NCBI RefSeq assembly: GCF_002934265.1
Contig: NZ_PTIX01000008.1
Location: 248,001-312,000, forward strand
Source: Actinokineospora auranticolor
GTDB lineage: Bacteria > Actinomycetota > Actinomycetes > Mycobacteriales > Pseudonocardiaceae
Length of the DNA stretch: 64,000 nucleotides
Reading direction: 5' to 3'
Shown: piece by piece, positions 1 through 8,747 of the stretch
Position numbering within the stretch: position 1 is the first letter of the stretch
Layout: every line of letters begins with the position of its first letter
Translations under genes and position numbers: made by a program
The notes under the pieces: model-generated
Seen by the model: only the letters and a program-made list of their open reading frames with translations
The model's database searches: none
Told to the model about the DNA's origin: nothing

Positions 1-150
1 GGTTGGTTCATGCTGGCGGCCGCGGGGATTCCCGTCGGCGACATGCTGATCGTGTTGCGCAGCAAAGGACCGCGTTCGGCCGCGTTCGGCGTGCACGGCG
101 CCACCGCCGCGGTGATGCTGGTGATCAGCGTGCTCTTGCTTGTCGCGTAA
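1..150 (+). CDS. DUF4267-like small membrane protein, C-terminal fragment
   Basis: The reading frame is open from the first base and stops at TAA 148-150, so only the last 49 residues are present. They contain a glycine/alanine-rich turn (AAGIPVGDMLIV), then SKGPRSAAFGVHGATAA and a final hydrophobic helix. This spacing is typical of DUF4267 proteins, short four-helix membrane proteins often found beside TetR regulators. The start lies outside the window. The family call rests on the tail alone; function is unknown. Confidence 0.55.
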   Translation, partial: GWFMLAAAGIPVGDMLIVLRSKGPRSAAFGVHGATAAVMLVISVLLLVA

Positions 151-165
151 CGACCTCCCCGAAAC

Positions 166-209
166 GACCGCGGGGTGGACGCTTCCGGAGAAGCGTCCAC
201 CCCGCGGTC
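166..209. terminator. Bidirectional terminator hairpin
   Basis: A perfect 20-bp inverted repeat (166-185 with 190-209) closes on a CGGA tetraloop. It lies between the ends of two convergent genes (stop 150 on plus, stop 242 on minus), so it can terminate both. No T-run follows, as is usual in actinomycetes. Confidence 0.8.
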
Positions 210-241
210 GGTCGTGTTGTCTACGGTTGTCCAACCCTGTC

Positions 242-1837
242 TCAGTAGTGGAACCTGGTGATCAGGTCCTGGAGCTTGCCGCTGAGTCGGGCGAGTTCCA
301 CGGTGGTCTGCTCGGCCTCGCTGACGCCGCGGGAGGTGTCGCCCGCCGCGGTCGCCACCTCGGTGATGGCCGAGGCGATCGAGTTGCTGCCGCTGGCCGC
401 CTCGGCGACGCTGCGGCTGACCTCGTCGGAGGTGGCGGACTGCTCCTCCACCGACGCCGCGATGGCGGACTGGAACTGGTTGACGCGCTCGATGACCTGG
501 ACGATCTGGCCGATGGCGGAGACCGCGGCCTCGGTGTCGGTCTGGATCGCGGCCACGCGGCGGCCGATGTCCTCGGTGGCGTTGGCGGTCTCCTGGGCGA
601 GGTCCTTGACCTCACCGGCGACGACGGCGAAGCCCTTGCCCGCGTCACCGGCCCGAGCGGCCTCGATGGTCGCGTTCAGCGCCAGCAGGTTGGTCTGCTC
701 GGCGATCGAGCGGATGGTCTTGAGCACGTCGCCGATCTCGGCGGAGGACGAGCCGAGGCGGGTGATGATGTCGTTGGTGTGCTGCGCGGTCGCGGTGGCC
801 TCGGCGCCGACCTTGGCCGCCTCGGAGGTGTTCTGCGCGATCTCGCGGATCGACGCGCCGAGCTGGTCGGCGGCGGCGGAGACGGTGCCGACGCTGTCGG
901 AGACCCGGGCGGCGGCGCTGGAGACCTCGCCCGCCTGGCGGGAGGTGGAGCCCGCCGCGCCGGACACGCGGTCGTTGGTGGCGGTCAGCTTGTCCGCCGA
1001 CCCGGCCAGGCCGGAGGCCGACTCGGCCACGCCCGACACCACGGTGCGGATCTGGTCCACGGCGTTCTGCAGCGCCTCGCCCATCTGACCGATCTCGTCG
1101 CCGGTCTGGATGTCGACCTTCTGGGTGAGGTCGCCCGCGGCCACGCGGTCGGCGAAGTCCTGCAGCTTGCGCACCGGGCGGCGGATGCTGCGGGTCAGCG
1201 CCCAGCCCAGGCCCAGGGCCAGCAGCACGGCGATGGCGATGACGACGACGGTCAGCCAGATCGAGGTGGTGGTCGCGTCGGCGATGGCCTGGCGCTGGGT
1301 GGCGCCGTAGTCGACCAGGCTCGTGGTCAGCTTGGCGAAGCCCTCGTTGACCTTCGGCAGGTTCGCCTGCGCGGCGGCGTTGTACTTCTGCTCGTTGACG
1401 GTGTCACCGGCGGCGGTGGCCGCGCGGCGGGCCTTGTGCGAGGTCCAGAAGGTGTCGCGGTCGGCCATCAGCTGGGTCAGCGCGGGCTGCAGGCTGTCCG
1501 GGATCGAGGTCTTCAGCTTGGCGAAGCCCGCGTCGGCGGCGGCGATGTAGGAGTCGCGGCCCTTGGTCAGGCTGGCCTGGGCCTGCGGGTCCTTCACGGT
1601 CTCGAGCACGATGTCGGTCAGCAGCGCGGTCAGGTTCGCGGTCTCGGCTGCCTTCACGTCCACCAGCGGCGTGACGGTGTCCTCGGCGATCGACGTCGCG
1701 CGGTCCCGCTGGTCGACCTGCTGGACGAGGCTGAACACCCCGAGGCCGATCACCACGACGGCCAACGCGAGGAACGCGCTGAACACCCGGGTACGCAGAC
1801 TGCGGGTCAGCGGATTGCGTGACAGAGAACTGGCCAT
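242..1837 (-). CDS. Methyl-accepting chemotaxis protein
   Basis: 531-residue membrane chemoreceptor. Residues 18-38 form the first membrane helix and about 40-190 an extracytoplasmic helical bundle of the 4HB_MCP kind. Residues 193-214 are the second helix, 215-267 a HAMP linker and the rest a cytoplasmic signalling coiled coil. The conserved hairpin tip is visible as [18 protein letters not shown] followed by [15 protein letters not shown], where CheA and CheW bind. No C-terminal CheR/CheB-tethering pentapeptide is present. The ATG at 1837 is chosen over an upstream in-frame GTG because CAGGAG lies 9 bp before it and the preceding residues lack a membrane-protein character. No che genes are nearby, so it is an orphan receptor. 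The ligand cannot be read from sequence. Confidence 0.93.
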   Translation of the reverse strand: MASSLSRNPLTRSLRTRVFSAFLALAVVVIGLGVFSLVQQVDQRDRATSIAEDTVTPLVDVKAAETANLTALLTDIVLETVKDPQAQASLTKGRDSYIAAADAGFAKLKTSIPDSLQPALTQLMADRDTFWTSHKARRAATAAGDTVNEQKYNAAAQANLPKVNEGFAKLTTSLVDYGATQRQAIADATTTSIWLTVVVIAIAVLLALGLGWALTRSIRRPVRKLQDFADRVAAGDLTQKVDIQTGDEIGQMGEALQNAVDQIRTVVSGVAESASGLAGSADKLTATNDRVSGAAGSTSRQAGEVSSAAARVSDSVGTVSAAADQLGASIREIAQNTSEAAKVGAEATATAQHTNDIITRLGSSSAEIGDVLKTIRSIAEQTNLLALNATIEAARAGDAGKGFAVVAGEVKDLAQETANATEDIGRRVAAIQTDTEAAVSAIGQIVQVIERVNQFQSAIAASVEEQSATSDEVSRSVAEAASGSNSIASAITEVATAAGDTSRGVSEAEQTTVELARLSGKLQDLITRFHY

Positions 1838-2117
1838 GCGAAGCACTCCTGTCCGTTGCGCGGGGGTCACCACGCCCTATCGGCCCGCATCGCCACACGA
1901 TGGAGCCACCGCGCCTGTCATCGGCACGGGCGCGGGAGCCTGAAGGAGTTCTGCCAGATCAGTGGTAATCGGGGTCACAAGGGTGATGGCGTACGTGCGT
2001 GAGGTATCGGAACGCTCCCACGCCCCGATGTTTATCTGTTCAGGCCCGGGACTGCTTGTGCTGGTCAGACGGCAGTTCGATGCTGGCTCGGGGCGTTCAC
2101 GTGAGGGGAGATCGCAG

Positions 2118-3134
2118 ATGCGCAGAACGATTCAGGCCTTGACCACGCTGACCCTGCTGGGGACGTTGTTGACCCCGGCCTCGGCGGCGACCGCCGTCGT
2201 CGGGACCGGGACGGGCCACTGGAACGACAACCCGCTGCCGCTGGACACCTACGAGAACCAGGGCACCTACTACCTGCGTGACCTCGGCAACCCGGGCCTG
2301 TCCTGCTCGGACGCGACCAACCGGACCCAGTTCAGCGGGCCGGACAACGACTGGGGCAACGGCGTCGCCCGGGACCGCGAGACGGGGTGCGTCGACGCGC
2401 TGTACGCGGCCCAGAACTTCTTCCGGATGACCAGGAACTGGCTGCGCCGCTCGCCGTCCGGCCGTCCGGTGCTGGCCCTGACCGTCGGCCGGGACGTCCT
2501 GGGCGTCGGGGTCGGCACGGGTACCGACATCACCGTCGGCCACAACTCCCGGGGTGAGTGGGCGGGCACCCTGGACCTGGTCGCCAGGCCGTACGCCAGG
2601 GCCCTCGACGAGCAGACCCCGGGCGGCGTCTCCCAGAACGGCACCGCCGAGTTCATCGCCGACGCCTTCGCCACCGCCGCCGAGTGGTACGCCAACGAGT
2701 CCCCGGCGGGCGACGCCCCGGACTTCCTGATCGGCGAACGCACCGACCTGATGGGCACCGGCCCCCTGCGCGACATGGCCAACCCCGCCGCCACCTGGGG
2801 CAAGAACTGCTACGACAACACCGTCCCCCGAGGCGAGCCGTTCGCGTCCGCGGGCGTCGGCGACCACTGGTTCACCCTCGTCGCCGCGGGCTCCGCGGCC
2901 AGTTCCACCTGCAACGGCACGACGATCACGGGCGTCGGCGTCCAGAAGGCGATCACCGTCCTCTACACGGCGATGCTGTTCAAGACCTCGGGGAGCTCGT
3001 ACCCCAAGTACCGCCAGTGGACCCTGATGGCCGCCAAGAACCTGACCCCCGGCGACTGCGCCACGTTCACCACCGTCAAAGCCGCCTGGGACGCCGTCAC
3101 CGTTCCCGCCAATCCAGGCGACCCGACCTGCTGA
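2118..3134 (+). CDS. Secreted M4 (thermolysin)-like protein, catalytically dead
   Basis: 338 residues with a Sec signal peptide (1-23, ending TPASA). The body follows the thermolysin fold order: GTGTGHWN strand, GTYYLRD, DNDWGNGVARDR and DALYAAQNFF all have M4 counterparts, as does the later helix AEWYANESPAGD...FLIGE. The zinc and catalytic residues are gone: VARPYA (155-160) stands where HExxH should be, AEFIAD (177-182) replaces NExxSD, and the VHxxSG histidine is missing. The usual 150-200-residue FTP/PepSY propeptide is also absent. Start ATG follows GAGGGGAG. It is likely a secreted pseudoenzyme with a binding or inhibitory role; this is inference. Confidence 0.75.
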   Translation: MRRTIQALTTLTLLGTLLTPASAATAVVGTGTGHWNDNPLPLDTYENQGTYYLRDLGNPGLSCSDATNRTQFSGPDNDWGNGVARDRETGCVDALYAAQNFFRMTRNWLRRSPSGRPVLALTVGRDVLGVGVGTGTDITVGHNSRGEWAGTLDLVARPYARALDEQTPGGVSQNGTAEFIADAFATAAEWYANESPAGDAPDFLIGERTDLMGTGPLRDMANPAATWGKNCYDNTVPRGEPFASAGVGDHWFTLVAAGSAASSTCNGTTITGVGVQKAITVLYTAMLFKTSGSSYPKYRQWTLMAAKNLTPGDCATFTTVKAAWDAVTVPANPGDPTC

Positions 3135-3152
3135 ACCGCTGCCCGGGCCGTT

Positions 3153-3181
3153 TCGGTCCACTACGGCGGTCGGCGGACCGA
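3153..3181 (+). terminator. Possible terminator hairpin after the M4-like gene
   Basis: TCGGTCC (3153-3159) pairs with GGACCGA (3175-3181) around a 15-nt loop, 18 bp after the stop codon. The stem is short and there is no T-tract, so support is modest. The remainder of the 321-bp gap (3135-3455) holds the promoter of the phosphonate operon and nothing else recognisable. Confidence 0.35.
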
Positions 3182-3340
3182 TCCACCTCGATTATTCATC
3201 GGAAATTCGGGGAAACTGTGTCTGGACTGCCGTTTTTGGGCGGTTGTCGAATGTTGGGACGTTCCACTGACTATCCAATGATCCTTTTCCAGTTTGGGTG
3301 CGCTCATTGGGTGAACCGGGTTCGTCCGATGTTCAGATCC

Positions 3341-3370
3341 TTGACCGTCGAGGACGGGTGTCGCTAGCGT
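3341..3370 (+). promoter_or_regulatory. Promoter of the phosphonate operon
   Basis: TTGACC (3341-3346) and TAGCGT (3365-3370) are separated by 18 bp, matching the actinomycete housekeeping sigma pattern. A start near 3377 would give an approximately 80-nt leader before the first gene. Confidence 0.55.
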
Positions 3371-3437
3371 GAACGCCACGCTGCTGCGACCTTAAGAGGC
3401 ATCGACTTGCGCGTTGTCAGCGGAGCCGATTCTTCTT

Positions 3438-3455
3438 ACGTTCTTGGGGGAACGT
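3438..3455 (+). promoter_or_regulatory. Inverted repeat covering the ribosome-binding site
   Basis: ACGTTC (3438-3443) and GAACGT (3450-3455) form a 6-bp dyad. Its arms enclose the GGGGGA ribosome-binding site immediately before ATG 3456. It could mask translation in the mRNA or serve as an operator. No direct evidence separates these. Confidence 0.35.
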
Positions 3456-4355
3456 ATGACCGAAAAGACAGATGTTGACGGCGCGCTCGACGCGGCACAC
3501 GTCGACGGTTTCGACGTGTGCCGCGTCGAGGTGCCCGACGTGGTCGGCGCGGCGCTGACGGACGACCGCGAACCGGACCAGGGGCTCGCGGAAGCAGCGC
3601 GGGAGTCATTGTCCCGCCTGGTTCGCGAGCACGTCGACGACGGCACGGGACTGCTCGTGCTCACCGGTCTCCCCGCCGAGCCGGAGCCCGCCGAGCGGGC
3701 GTTGAACCGGCTTTCCGCGCTGCTCGGCGAATCCCTGCCGCAGAACCTGGAAGGGCTGATCGTCAAACACGTGCGCGACCGCGGCACCGCGATCGGGGAA
3801 GGTGCGCGGGCCCGGTATTCGGATTCCCGATTCGGCGGGAACCTGCACACCGACGGTGTCGAGCGACCGCTGCCCGCGCCCGAATTGTTCACCCTCTACT
3901 GCGTCCGGCAATCCGTGCGCGGTGGCGCCTTGCAGTTGGTGCACGTGCGGGAGATCGTTCGGGAGTTGTCCGCCAGGCCCGATGTCCTGCGCGTTTTGCG
4001 TGAGCCGTTCCATTTCGACCGGCGCGGCGACCAGCAGCCCGGGGAACCGCCGACGGTCGCCAAACCGATCCTGTTCGAACAGCGCGGCAGGCAGGGCATC
4101 GCCTACCTGCGCAGCTACATCGAACTCGGCCACGCGCACTCCGGCTCGCCCGCGCTCTCGGCCGAGCAGGCGGCGGCGCTCGACGCGCTGGACGAGGTCG
4201 TCGGCGGCCTGGCGAGCTCGATGGTCGGCAAGCTGCGCGAGGGTGAACTCGCCATCTTCGACAACCTCTCCCTGCTGCACGGCCGGACCGAGTTCCAGGA
4301 CGACCCGACCCGCGCGCGGCTGCTGCTGCGGACCTGGATCAGGGTGTCCGCCTGA
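3456..4355 (+). CDS. TauD/clavaminate-synthase-like Fe(II)/2-oxoglutarate dioxygenase
   Basis: 299-residue soluble non-haem iron oxygenase. The facial triad is visible: H131 and D133 in LHTDG and H275 in LLHGRTEF, with arginines at 288/292 placed to bind 2-oxoglutarate. It opens a nine-gene phosphonate operon and ends one base before the next gene starts. In known phosphonate pathways, TauD-type enzymes hydroxylate the 2-hydroxyethylphosphonate carbon (DhpA in dehydrophos) or act later (FrbJ). Here the substrate is probably a C2 phosphonate or the final peptide; that is inference. ATG 3456 is preferred over upstream GTG 3414 because of the adjacent GGGGGA. Confidence 0.88.
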   Translation: MTEKTDVDGALDAAHVDGFDVCRVEVPDVVGAALTDDREPDQGLAEAARESLSRLVREHVDDGTGLLVLTGLPAEPEPAERALNRLSALLGESLPQNLEGLIVKHVRDRGTAIGEGARARYSDSRFGGNLHTDGVERPLPAPELFTLYCVRQSVRGGALQLVHVREIVRELSARPDVLRVLREPFHFDRRGDQQPGEPPTVAKPILFEQRGRQGIAYLRSYIELGHAHSGSPALSAEQAAALDALDEVVGGLASSMVGKLREGELAIFDNLSLLHGRTEFQDDPTRARLLLRTWIRVSA

Positions 4356-4356
4356 T

Positions 4357-5469
4357 ATGCCGGACACGATCGACCTCTCCTCGGGGCAGGTTGTGGAGCC
4401 GTGGCCGGACGCGGTCGTCACCGCCGTCACCGACGCCGCCGCCGCCCCCGACGCGAGCCGCTACGCCCCGGTCGCGGGCGACCCCGCCCTCCGCGCCGCC
4501 GTCGCGCAGCACTACGCCCGCCGCCTGCGCCGCTCCGCCGACCCCGACCGGGTCACCGTCGCGGCGGGCGCCCGGCACGGTCTGTTCTGCGCGGTCGCGG
4601 CGACAGCGGCGGGTGGCGCGGTCCTCGTGCCGCGACCGCACTGGAGCCACTACCCCGAGCTGATCCGGCTGGCGGGTGCCCGCTCGGTGGCCGTGCCCGG
4701 CGCACCCGCGCGGGGCTGGTCGGTGGACCCGGACCTGCTGGACGCCGCGCTCACCCCCGACACCCGGGCCGTGCTCCTCAACAGCCCGGTCAACCCGACC
4801 GGTGCCGTCTACGACGCGGCCGCGATCACCGGGATCCGCGACTGGGCGGCCGACCGCGGTGTCCACTTGGTCCTCGACGACGTGTACTGGGCGTACGGGG
4901 CGGCGGCAGCCGGTGTCCCCGCGGATGACGGTGCGACGGTCGTCGGCGGGATCGCCAAGGTGCACGCCATGGCGGGTGCGCGGATCGGCTGGGTCTGGGC
5001 GGGTGCCGCGGTCACCGAGGCCGTGCGCCGGATCGCGGAGCACACGACCGGACCCGTGAGCGTGCTCGCCCAGGCGGCGGGGCGCGCTGTGCTCGCCGGG
5101 GGCGGCGGGCTCGACGACCCGGCGGTGGCGCGGCGGCTGGCGTGGATGGCCGGGTGCCGCGCGCACGCGGTCCGGGCGCTGTCGGGGGTCCCGTCGCTGC
5201 GCGTCGTCCCGCCCTCGGGCGGGATCTACCTGTGCCTGGACGCGCGGGACCTCGCCGCTCTCCATCCCGAATGGACGGACGACCGGCGGCTGTGCGCGGA
5301 CTTGGCCGAGCACACCGGGGTGCGGCTGCGGGCGGGCTCGACCTTCGGGCTGCCGGGGCACCTGCGCCTGTGCGTGGCCGTCGAGCCCGGGGTCATCGAC
5401 CGCGCGGCGGCGGCGCTCACCCGCTTCCTGGCCGCCGAGGCGCTCGGGAACGCGACCGCCGCGCGGTGA
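4357..5469 (+). CDS. PLP aminotransferase, class I/II, of the phosphonate pathway
   Basis: 370 residues of fold-type I aminotransferase. SSGQVVEPWPDA opens the small domain, NSPVNPTGAVYD is the substrate/PLP segment and LVLDDVYWAYG holds the aspartate that pairs with the pyridine nitrogen. GIAKVHAMAGARIGW carries the Schiff-base lysine and LRLCVAVE the C-terminal arginine. The start ATG lies 1 nt after the previous stop. In a phosphonate operon such an enzyme can aminate phosphonopyruvate to phosphonoalanine, or an acylphosphonate as DhpD does in dehydrophos. The presence of a decarboxylase downstream leaves both open. Confidence 0.88.
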   Translation: MPDTIDLSSGQVVEPWPDAVVTAVTDAAAAPDASRYAPVAGDPALRAAVAQHYARRLRRSADPDRVTVAAGARHGLFCAVAATAAGGAVLVPRPHWSHYPELIRLAGARSVAVPGAPARGWSVDPDLLDAALTPDTRAVLLNSPVNPTGAVYDAAAITGIRDWAADRGVHLVLDDVYWAYGAAAAGVPADDGATVVGGIAKVHAMAGARIGWVWAGAAVTEAVRRIAEHTTGPVSVLAQAAGRAVLAGGGGLDDPAVARRLAWMAGCRAHAVRALSGVPSLRVVPPSGGIYLCLDARDLAALHPEWTDDRRLCADLAEHTGVRLRAGSTFGLPGHLRLCVAVEPGVIDRAAAALTRFLAAEALGNATAAR

Positions 5470-5508
5470 ACCGGCGGCGACTGGAACACGACCTACCTAG
5501 GGGGAACA

Positions 5509-6396
5509 GTGACTGAGGACACGCGCGGCCAGGTGCGGCAGGTCGAGACCCGGGCGGCGGCGCTGCGCGAGGCGTTCGCCGAGGGCAGGCTGCTGCGGGT
5601 GGCGGGCGCGCACGACGGGCTCAGCGCGCGCCTGGTCGCCGAGGCGGGCTTCGACGCGGTGTGGGCCTCCGGCCTGGAGATCTCCGCCGCGCACGGGCTA
5701 CCGGACATCAGCCTGCTCGGCATGGCGGAGTTCCTGGCCGCCGCCGCGACGATGCAGAGCGCGACCGCGGTGCCCGTGGTCGCCGACTGCGACACCGGGT
5801 TCGGCGGCGACCGCAACGCCGCGTTCACGATGATGCGCTACGAGAACGTCGGCATCGCCGCGGTGTGCATCGAGGACAAGGTCTTCCCCAAGCTCAACAG
5901 CTTCCTCGGCGCCGGGCAGGAACTGCTCGCGACCGAGGACTTCGGCGCCAAGCTGCGCGCGGCCAAACAGGCGCAGCACGACCCGGACACGGTCCTGATC
6001 GCCCGCACCGAGGCGTTCATCTGCGGGTACGGCGTCGAGGAGGCGCTCGCCCGCTGCCACCACTACGTCGACGTGGGCGCCGACGCGGTGCTGGTGCACT
6101 CCAAGGCCGCCGATTCGTCCGAGGTCGTCTCGTTCACCCGCCGTTGGCAGCGGCGCGCGCCGGTGGTGGTCGTACCGACCACCTACACCGCGTTCTCCGT
6201 CGCGGAGGCGCAGGAGGCCGGGGTCGCCATGGTGATCTACGCGAACCAGGGGATGCGCGCCACCGTGCGCGCCGTGCGCGACGCGTGGGCCGCGGTGCTG
6301 GCCGACGGCTCGACGGTGGGCATCGAGTCCACGATCGCGTCGGTGAAGGACATCTTCGAGCTGTCCGGGATGAGCCAGTGGCTGGGGCGCGGTTGA
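5509..6396 (+). CDS. pepM: Phosphoenolpyruvate phosphomutase
   Basis: 295-residue enzyme that isomerises phosphoenolpyruvate to phosphonopyruvate, the C-P bond-forming step of nearly all phosphonates. The diagnostic PepM signature EDKVFPKLNS lies at 122-131, distinguishing it from isocitrate lyase relatives. DCDTGFGG (93-100) supplies the Mg2+-binding aspartates. The GTG start follows AGGGGGAA at 5499-5506. It overlaps the decarboxylase gene by one base, which supplies the thermodynamic pull that the mutase needs. Confidence 0.97.
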   Translation: MTEDTRGQVRQVETRAAALREAFAEGRLLRVAGAHDGLSARLVAEAGFDAVWASGLEISAAHGLPDISLLGMAEFLAAAATMQSATAVPVVADCDTGFGGDRNAAFTMMRYENVGIAAVCIEDKVFPKLNSFLGAGQELLATEDFGAKLRAAKQAQHDPDTVLIARTEAFICGYGVEEALARCHHYVDVGADAVLVHSKAADSSEVVSFTRRWQRRAPVVVVPTTYTAFSVAEAQEAGVAMVIYANQGMRATVRAVRDAWAAVLADGSTVGIESTIASVKDIFELSGMSQWLGRG

Positions 6397-7508
6397 TGGC
6401 CGGGGTCGTGTCGGCCGCGGAGTTCACCGCGGCGCTGAGGTCCTGGGGCGTTCGCCGGGTCACGGGTGTCCCGTGTGGACACCTGGCCGGGCCGTGGGCG
6501 CTGTTCGACCGCGCGGGCGAGCTGGTGCCCGCGGTGTCGGAGGGCGCGGCGGTGGCCATCGCGGCGGGCTGGGAACTGGGCGGGACGCGGGCCGCGGTGC
6601 TGTGCCAGAACTCCGGGTTCGGCAACCTGGTCAACCCGCTCACCTCGCTGCTGGTGCCCTACCACGTCCCGGTGCTGGTGGTGATGACCCTGCGGGGATG
6701 GCCCGACCCCGCGCGGGACGAACCCCAGCACGCGGTCATGGGGGCGAGCACCGAGGCGCTGCTCGGCGAACTCGGGGTGCCCCACGCCGTGCTGGGCGAC
6801 GGGAACCTCGCCGACTGCCTCGCCCGCGCGGGCGAGGCGCGGGAGCGGGGCACGCCGTTCTTCCTGCTGGTCCCGCGCGGCGCGATCGGCGGCCCCGACC
6901 CCGTGGTGGTGCCACCGGTGGCGGACGCGTGCACCAGGGCGGACGTCGTCTCCGCGCTGCTCGACCGGCTCACCGACCACCTGCTGGTCACCACCACCGG
7001 CTACCTCTCCCGCCAGGCCCACCACGAGCGCGACCGCCCGGAGACCCTGTACATGCAGGGATCGATGGGCCACGCCGCGGCGATCGGGCTGGGCCTGGCG
7101 AGCGCCCTGCCGTCCCGGCGCGTCGTCGTGCTCGACGGCGACGGGGCGTTCCTCATGCACCTGGGCACCGGTGCCACCGCGGCCGCGGTGGGCGGCGAGA
7201 ACCTCGTGCACGTCGTGGTGGACAACGGGTGCTACGAGTCGACCGGGTGCCAGCCCAGCGCCGCGCCCGGGGTCGACTGGGCGGCGATCGGCGCCGGTCT
7301 CGGCTACCGCCGGGTGCTGCACTGCGCCGACCGGACCCGCTTGCCCGCCGCGCTCGACGCCGCGCTGACCGGGCCCGGGCCGGTCCTGTGCGCACTCCAG
7401 GTCACCGCGACCCCCGACGAGGTGCACCCGCGGGCGTCCGCGGACACCGGCCTCGACACCATCGCCGAGCGGTTCCGCCGCGCGGCGGCGGGGAGGGTCA
7501 CGACATGA
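6396..7508 (+). CDS. ppd: Phosphonopyruvate decarboxylase (ThDP-dependent)
   Basis: 370-residue thiamine-diphosphate enzyme converting phosphonopyruvate to phosphonoacetaldehyde and CO2. The catalytic glutamate lies in VSEGAAV (E50) of the PYR domain. LDGDGAF (GDG 248-250) with VVDNGCYES (N277) is the ThDP/Mg2+ motif of the PP domain. The length fits single-gene Ppd proteins. It is coupled to pepM by a TGATG overlap and to the next gene by ATGA, so the three core enzymes are translated together. Confidence 0.96.
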   Translation: MAGVVSAAEFTAALRSWGVRRVTGVPCGHLAGPWALFDRAGELVPAVSEGAAVAIAAGWELGGTRAAVLCQNSGFGNLVNPLTSLLVPYHVPVLVVMTLRGWPDPARDEPQHAVMGASTEALLGELGVPHAVLGDGNLADCLARAGEARERGTPFFLLVPRGAIGGPDPVVVPPVADACTRADVVSALLDRLTDHLLVTTTGYLSRQAHHERDRPETLYMQGSMGHAAAIGLGLASALPSRRVVVLDGDGAFLMHLGTGATAAAVGGENLVHVVVDNGCYESTGCQPSAAPGVDWAAIGAGLGYRRVLHCADRTRLPAALDAALTGPGPVLCALQVTATPDEVHPRASADTGLDTIAERFRRAAAGRVTT

Positions 7509-8680
7509 CGGTCATCTCCGGCAGGGGCGCGTTCGAGCGGCTCGACGAGATCACCGGCTGGGCCGCGGACACCCTGGTCGTGGCCAGCGCGGGCACCGTG
7601 GACCGGCTCGGGTTGCGCGGCGTGCTCCCCGCGGGCGCCGCGCTGTTCACCGACTTCCACCCGAACCCGACCGCGGACCAGGCGCTGGCGGCGGCGCGGG
7701 CCCGGCACGAGCACCGCGCCACCCTGGTGGTCGGTGTCGGCGGCGGCTCCGCCCTGGACGTGGCCAAGGCGGCGCGGGCGCTGCCCGCCGACCGCGCGGC
7801 GGCCGAGCGGGTCCTGCGCGGCACCGACGGCCCGCGCACCGACGCCCGCCTGGTCCTGGTGCCCACCACCGCGGGCCCGGGCAGCGAGGTGACCAGGTTC
7901 GCCACCCTCTACCGCGACGGGCACAAGCTGTCCCTCGACGCCGCGGGCGTCCAGGCCGACGCGGCGCTCGTCGACCCGGCGCTGACCGACAGCTGCCCAC
8001 CCGAGCAGACCTGGTGCTGCGCCTTCGACGCCTTCGCCCACGCCGTGGAGTCGCTGTGGTCCAGCCGCGCCACCGACGAGTCGCGGGCGTGGGCGGTGGC
8101 CGCGCTCGACCTGCTCGTGCCGATCCTGGAGGGGGCCGCGCCGACCCCCGCGGCCGACGAGCGCGACCGGCTCAGCGCGGCGGCGCTGCTCGCGGGCCGG
8201 GCGATCGACCGCACCCGCACCACGGCGGCGCACGCCCTCGCCTACCCGCTCACCACCCACCTCGGCGTGCGGCACGGCCACGCGTGCGCGCTGAACCTCA
8301 CCTGGCTCGCGCCCATGGTCGAGACCGCGGCACCGGACGAGCGCACCCTGCCCGACCCGGTGCTCGACACCCTGCGCCGCCTCCTGCGGGCGGACGGGCG
8401 CGACCTCGGCCGGGTCGTCACCGACCTGCTGGCGGCCCGCGGCCTGCCGACGCGCTGCGGGTCGGCGAACGGCACCCACCTGGTCGACGTCGTGGTCGCC
8501 GAGGGCCTCGCGTCGAACCGGGTCAGCGGCACCCCGATCCGACTCGACCCGACCGCCGTGCGCGCCGCGGTGCGGCGGCTGCTCGTCGACCCGGCGACCG
8601 GCGCCGCGGGGGAGCCCCACCACCGGTCCACGCGCGCCGCGGCGGGCGGACCGGGTTCGCCATCCCGGAGCCGGGACTGA
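7505..8680 (+). CDS. Iron-type alcohol dehydrogenase, probable phosphonoacetaldehyde reductase
   Basis: 391-residue group III Fe-ADH. VGVGGGSALDVAK (76-88) is the NAD(P) glycine-rich loop and PTTAGPGSEVT the conserved turn. The metal-binding residues appear as AFDAFAHAVESLWS and the downstream HLGVRHGHACAL histidines. By position after pepM and ppd it should reduce phosphonoacetaldehyde to 2-hydroxyethylphosphonate, as PhpC, FomC and DhpG do. The C-terminus runs on with a 23-residue Ser/Pro/Arg tail unlike the family, possibly a late-acquired extension. The start ATG overlaps the ppd stop by 4 bp. Confidence 0.92.
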   Translation: MTVISGRGAFERLDEITGWAADTLVVASAGTVDRLGLRGVLPAGAALFTDFHPNPTADQALAAARARHEHRATLVVGVGGGSALDVAKAARALPADRAAAERVLRGTDGPRTDARLVLVPTTAGPGSEVTRFATLYRDGHKLSLDAAGVQADAALVDPALTDSCPPEQTWCCAFDAFAHAVESLWSSRATDESRAWAVAALDLLVPILEGAAPTPAADERDRLSAAALLAGRAIDRTRTTAAHALAYPLTTHLGVRHGHACALNLTWLAPMVETAAPDERTLPDPVLDTLRRLLRADGRDLGRVVTDLLAARGLPTRCGSANGTHLVDVVVAEGLASNRVSGTPIRLDPTAVRAAVRRLLVDPATGAAGEPHHRSTRAAAGGPGSPSRSRD

Positions 8681-8747
8681 GCCGACAACGCCCGCGCGGC
8701 GCCCGGTCGTCGACCCGGCGCCGACGCACCCACCGGAGGAGCCACCG

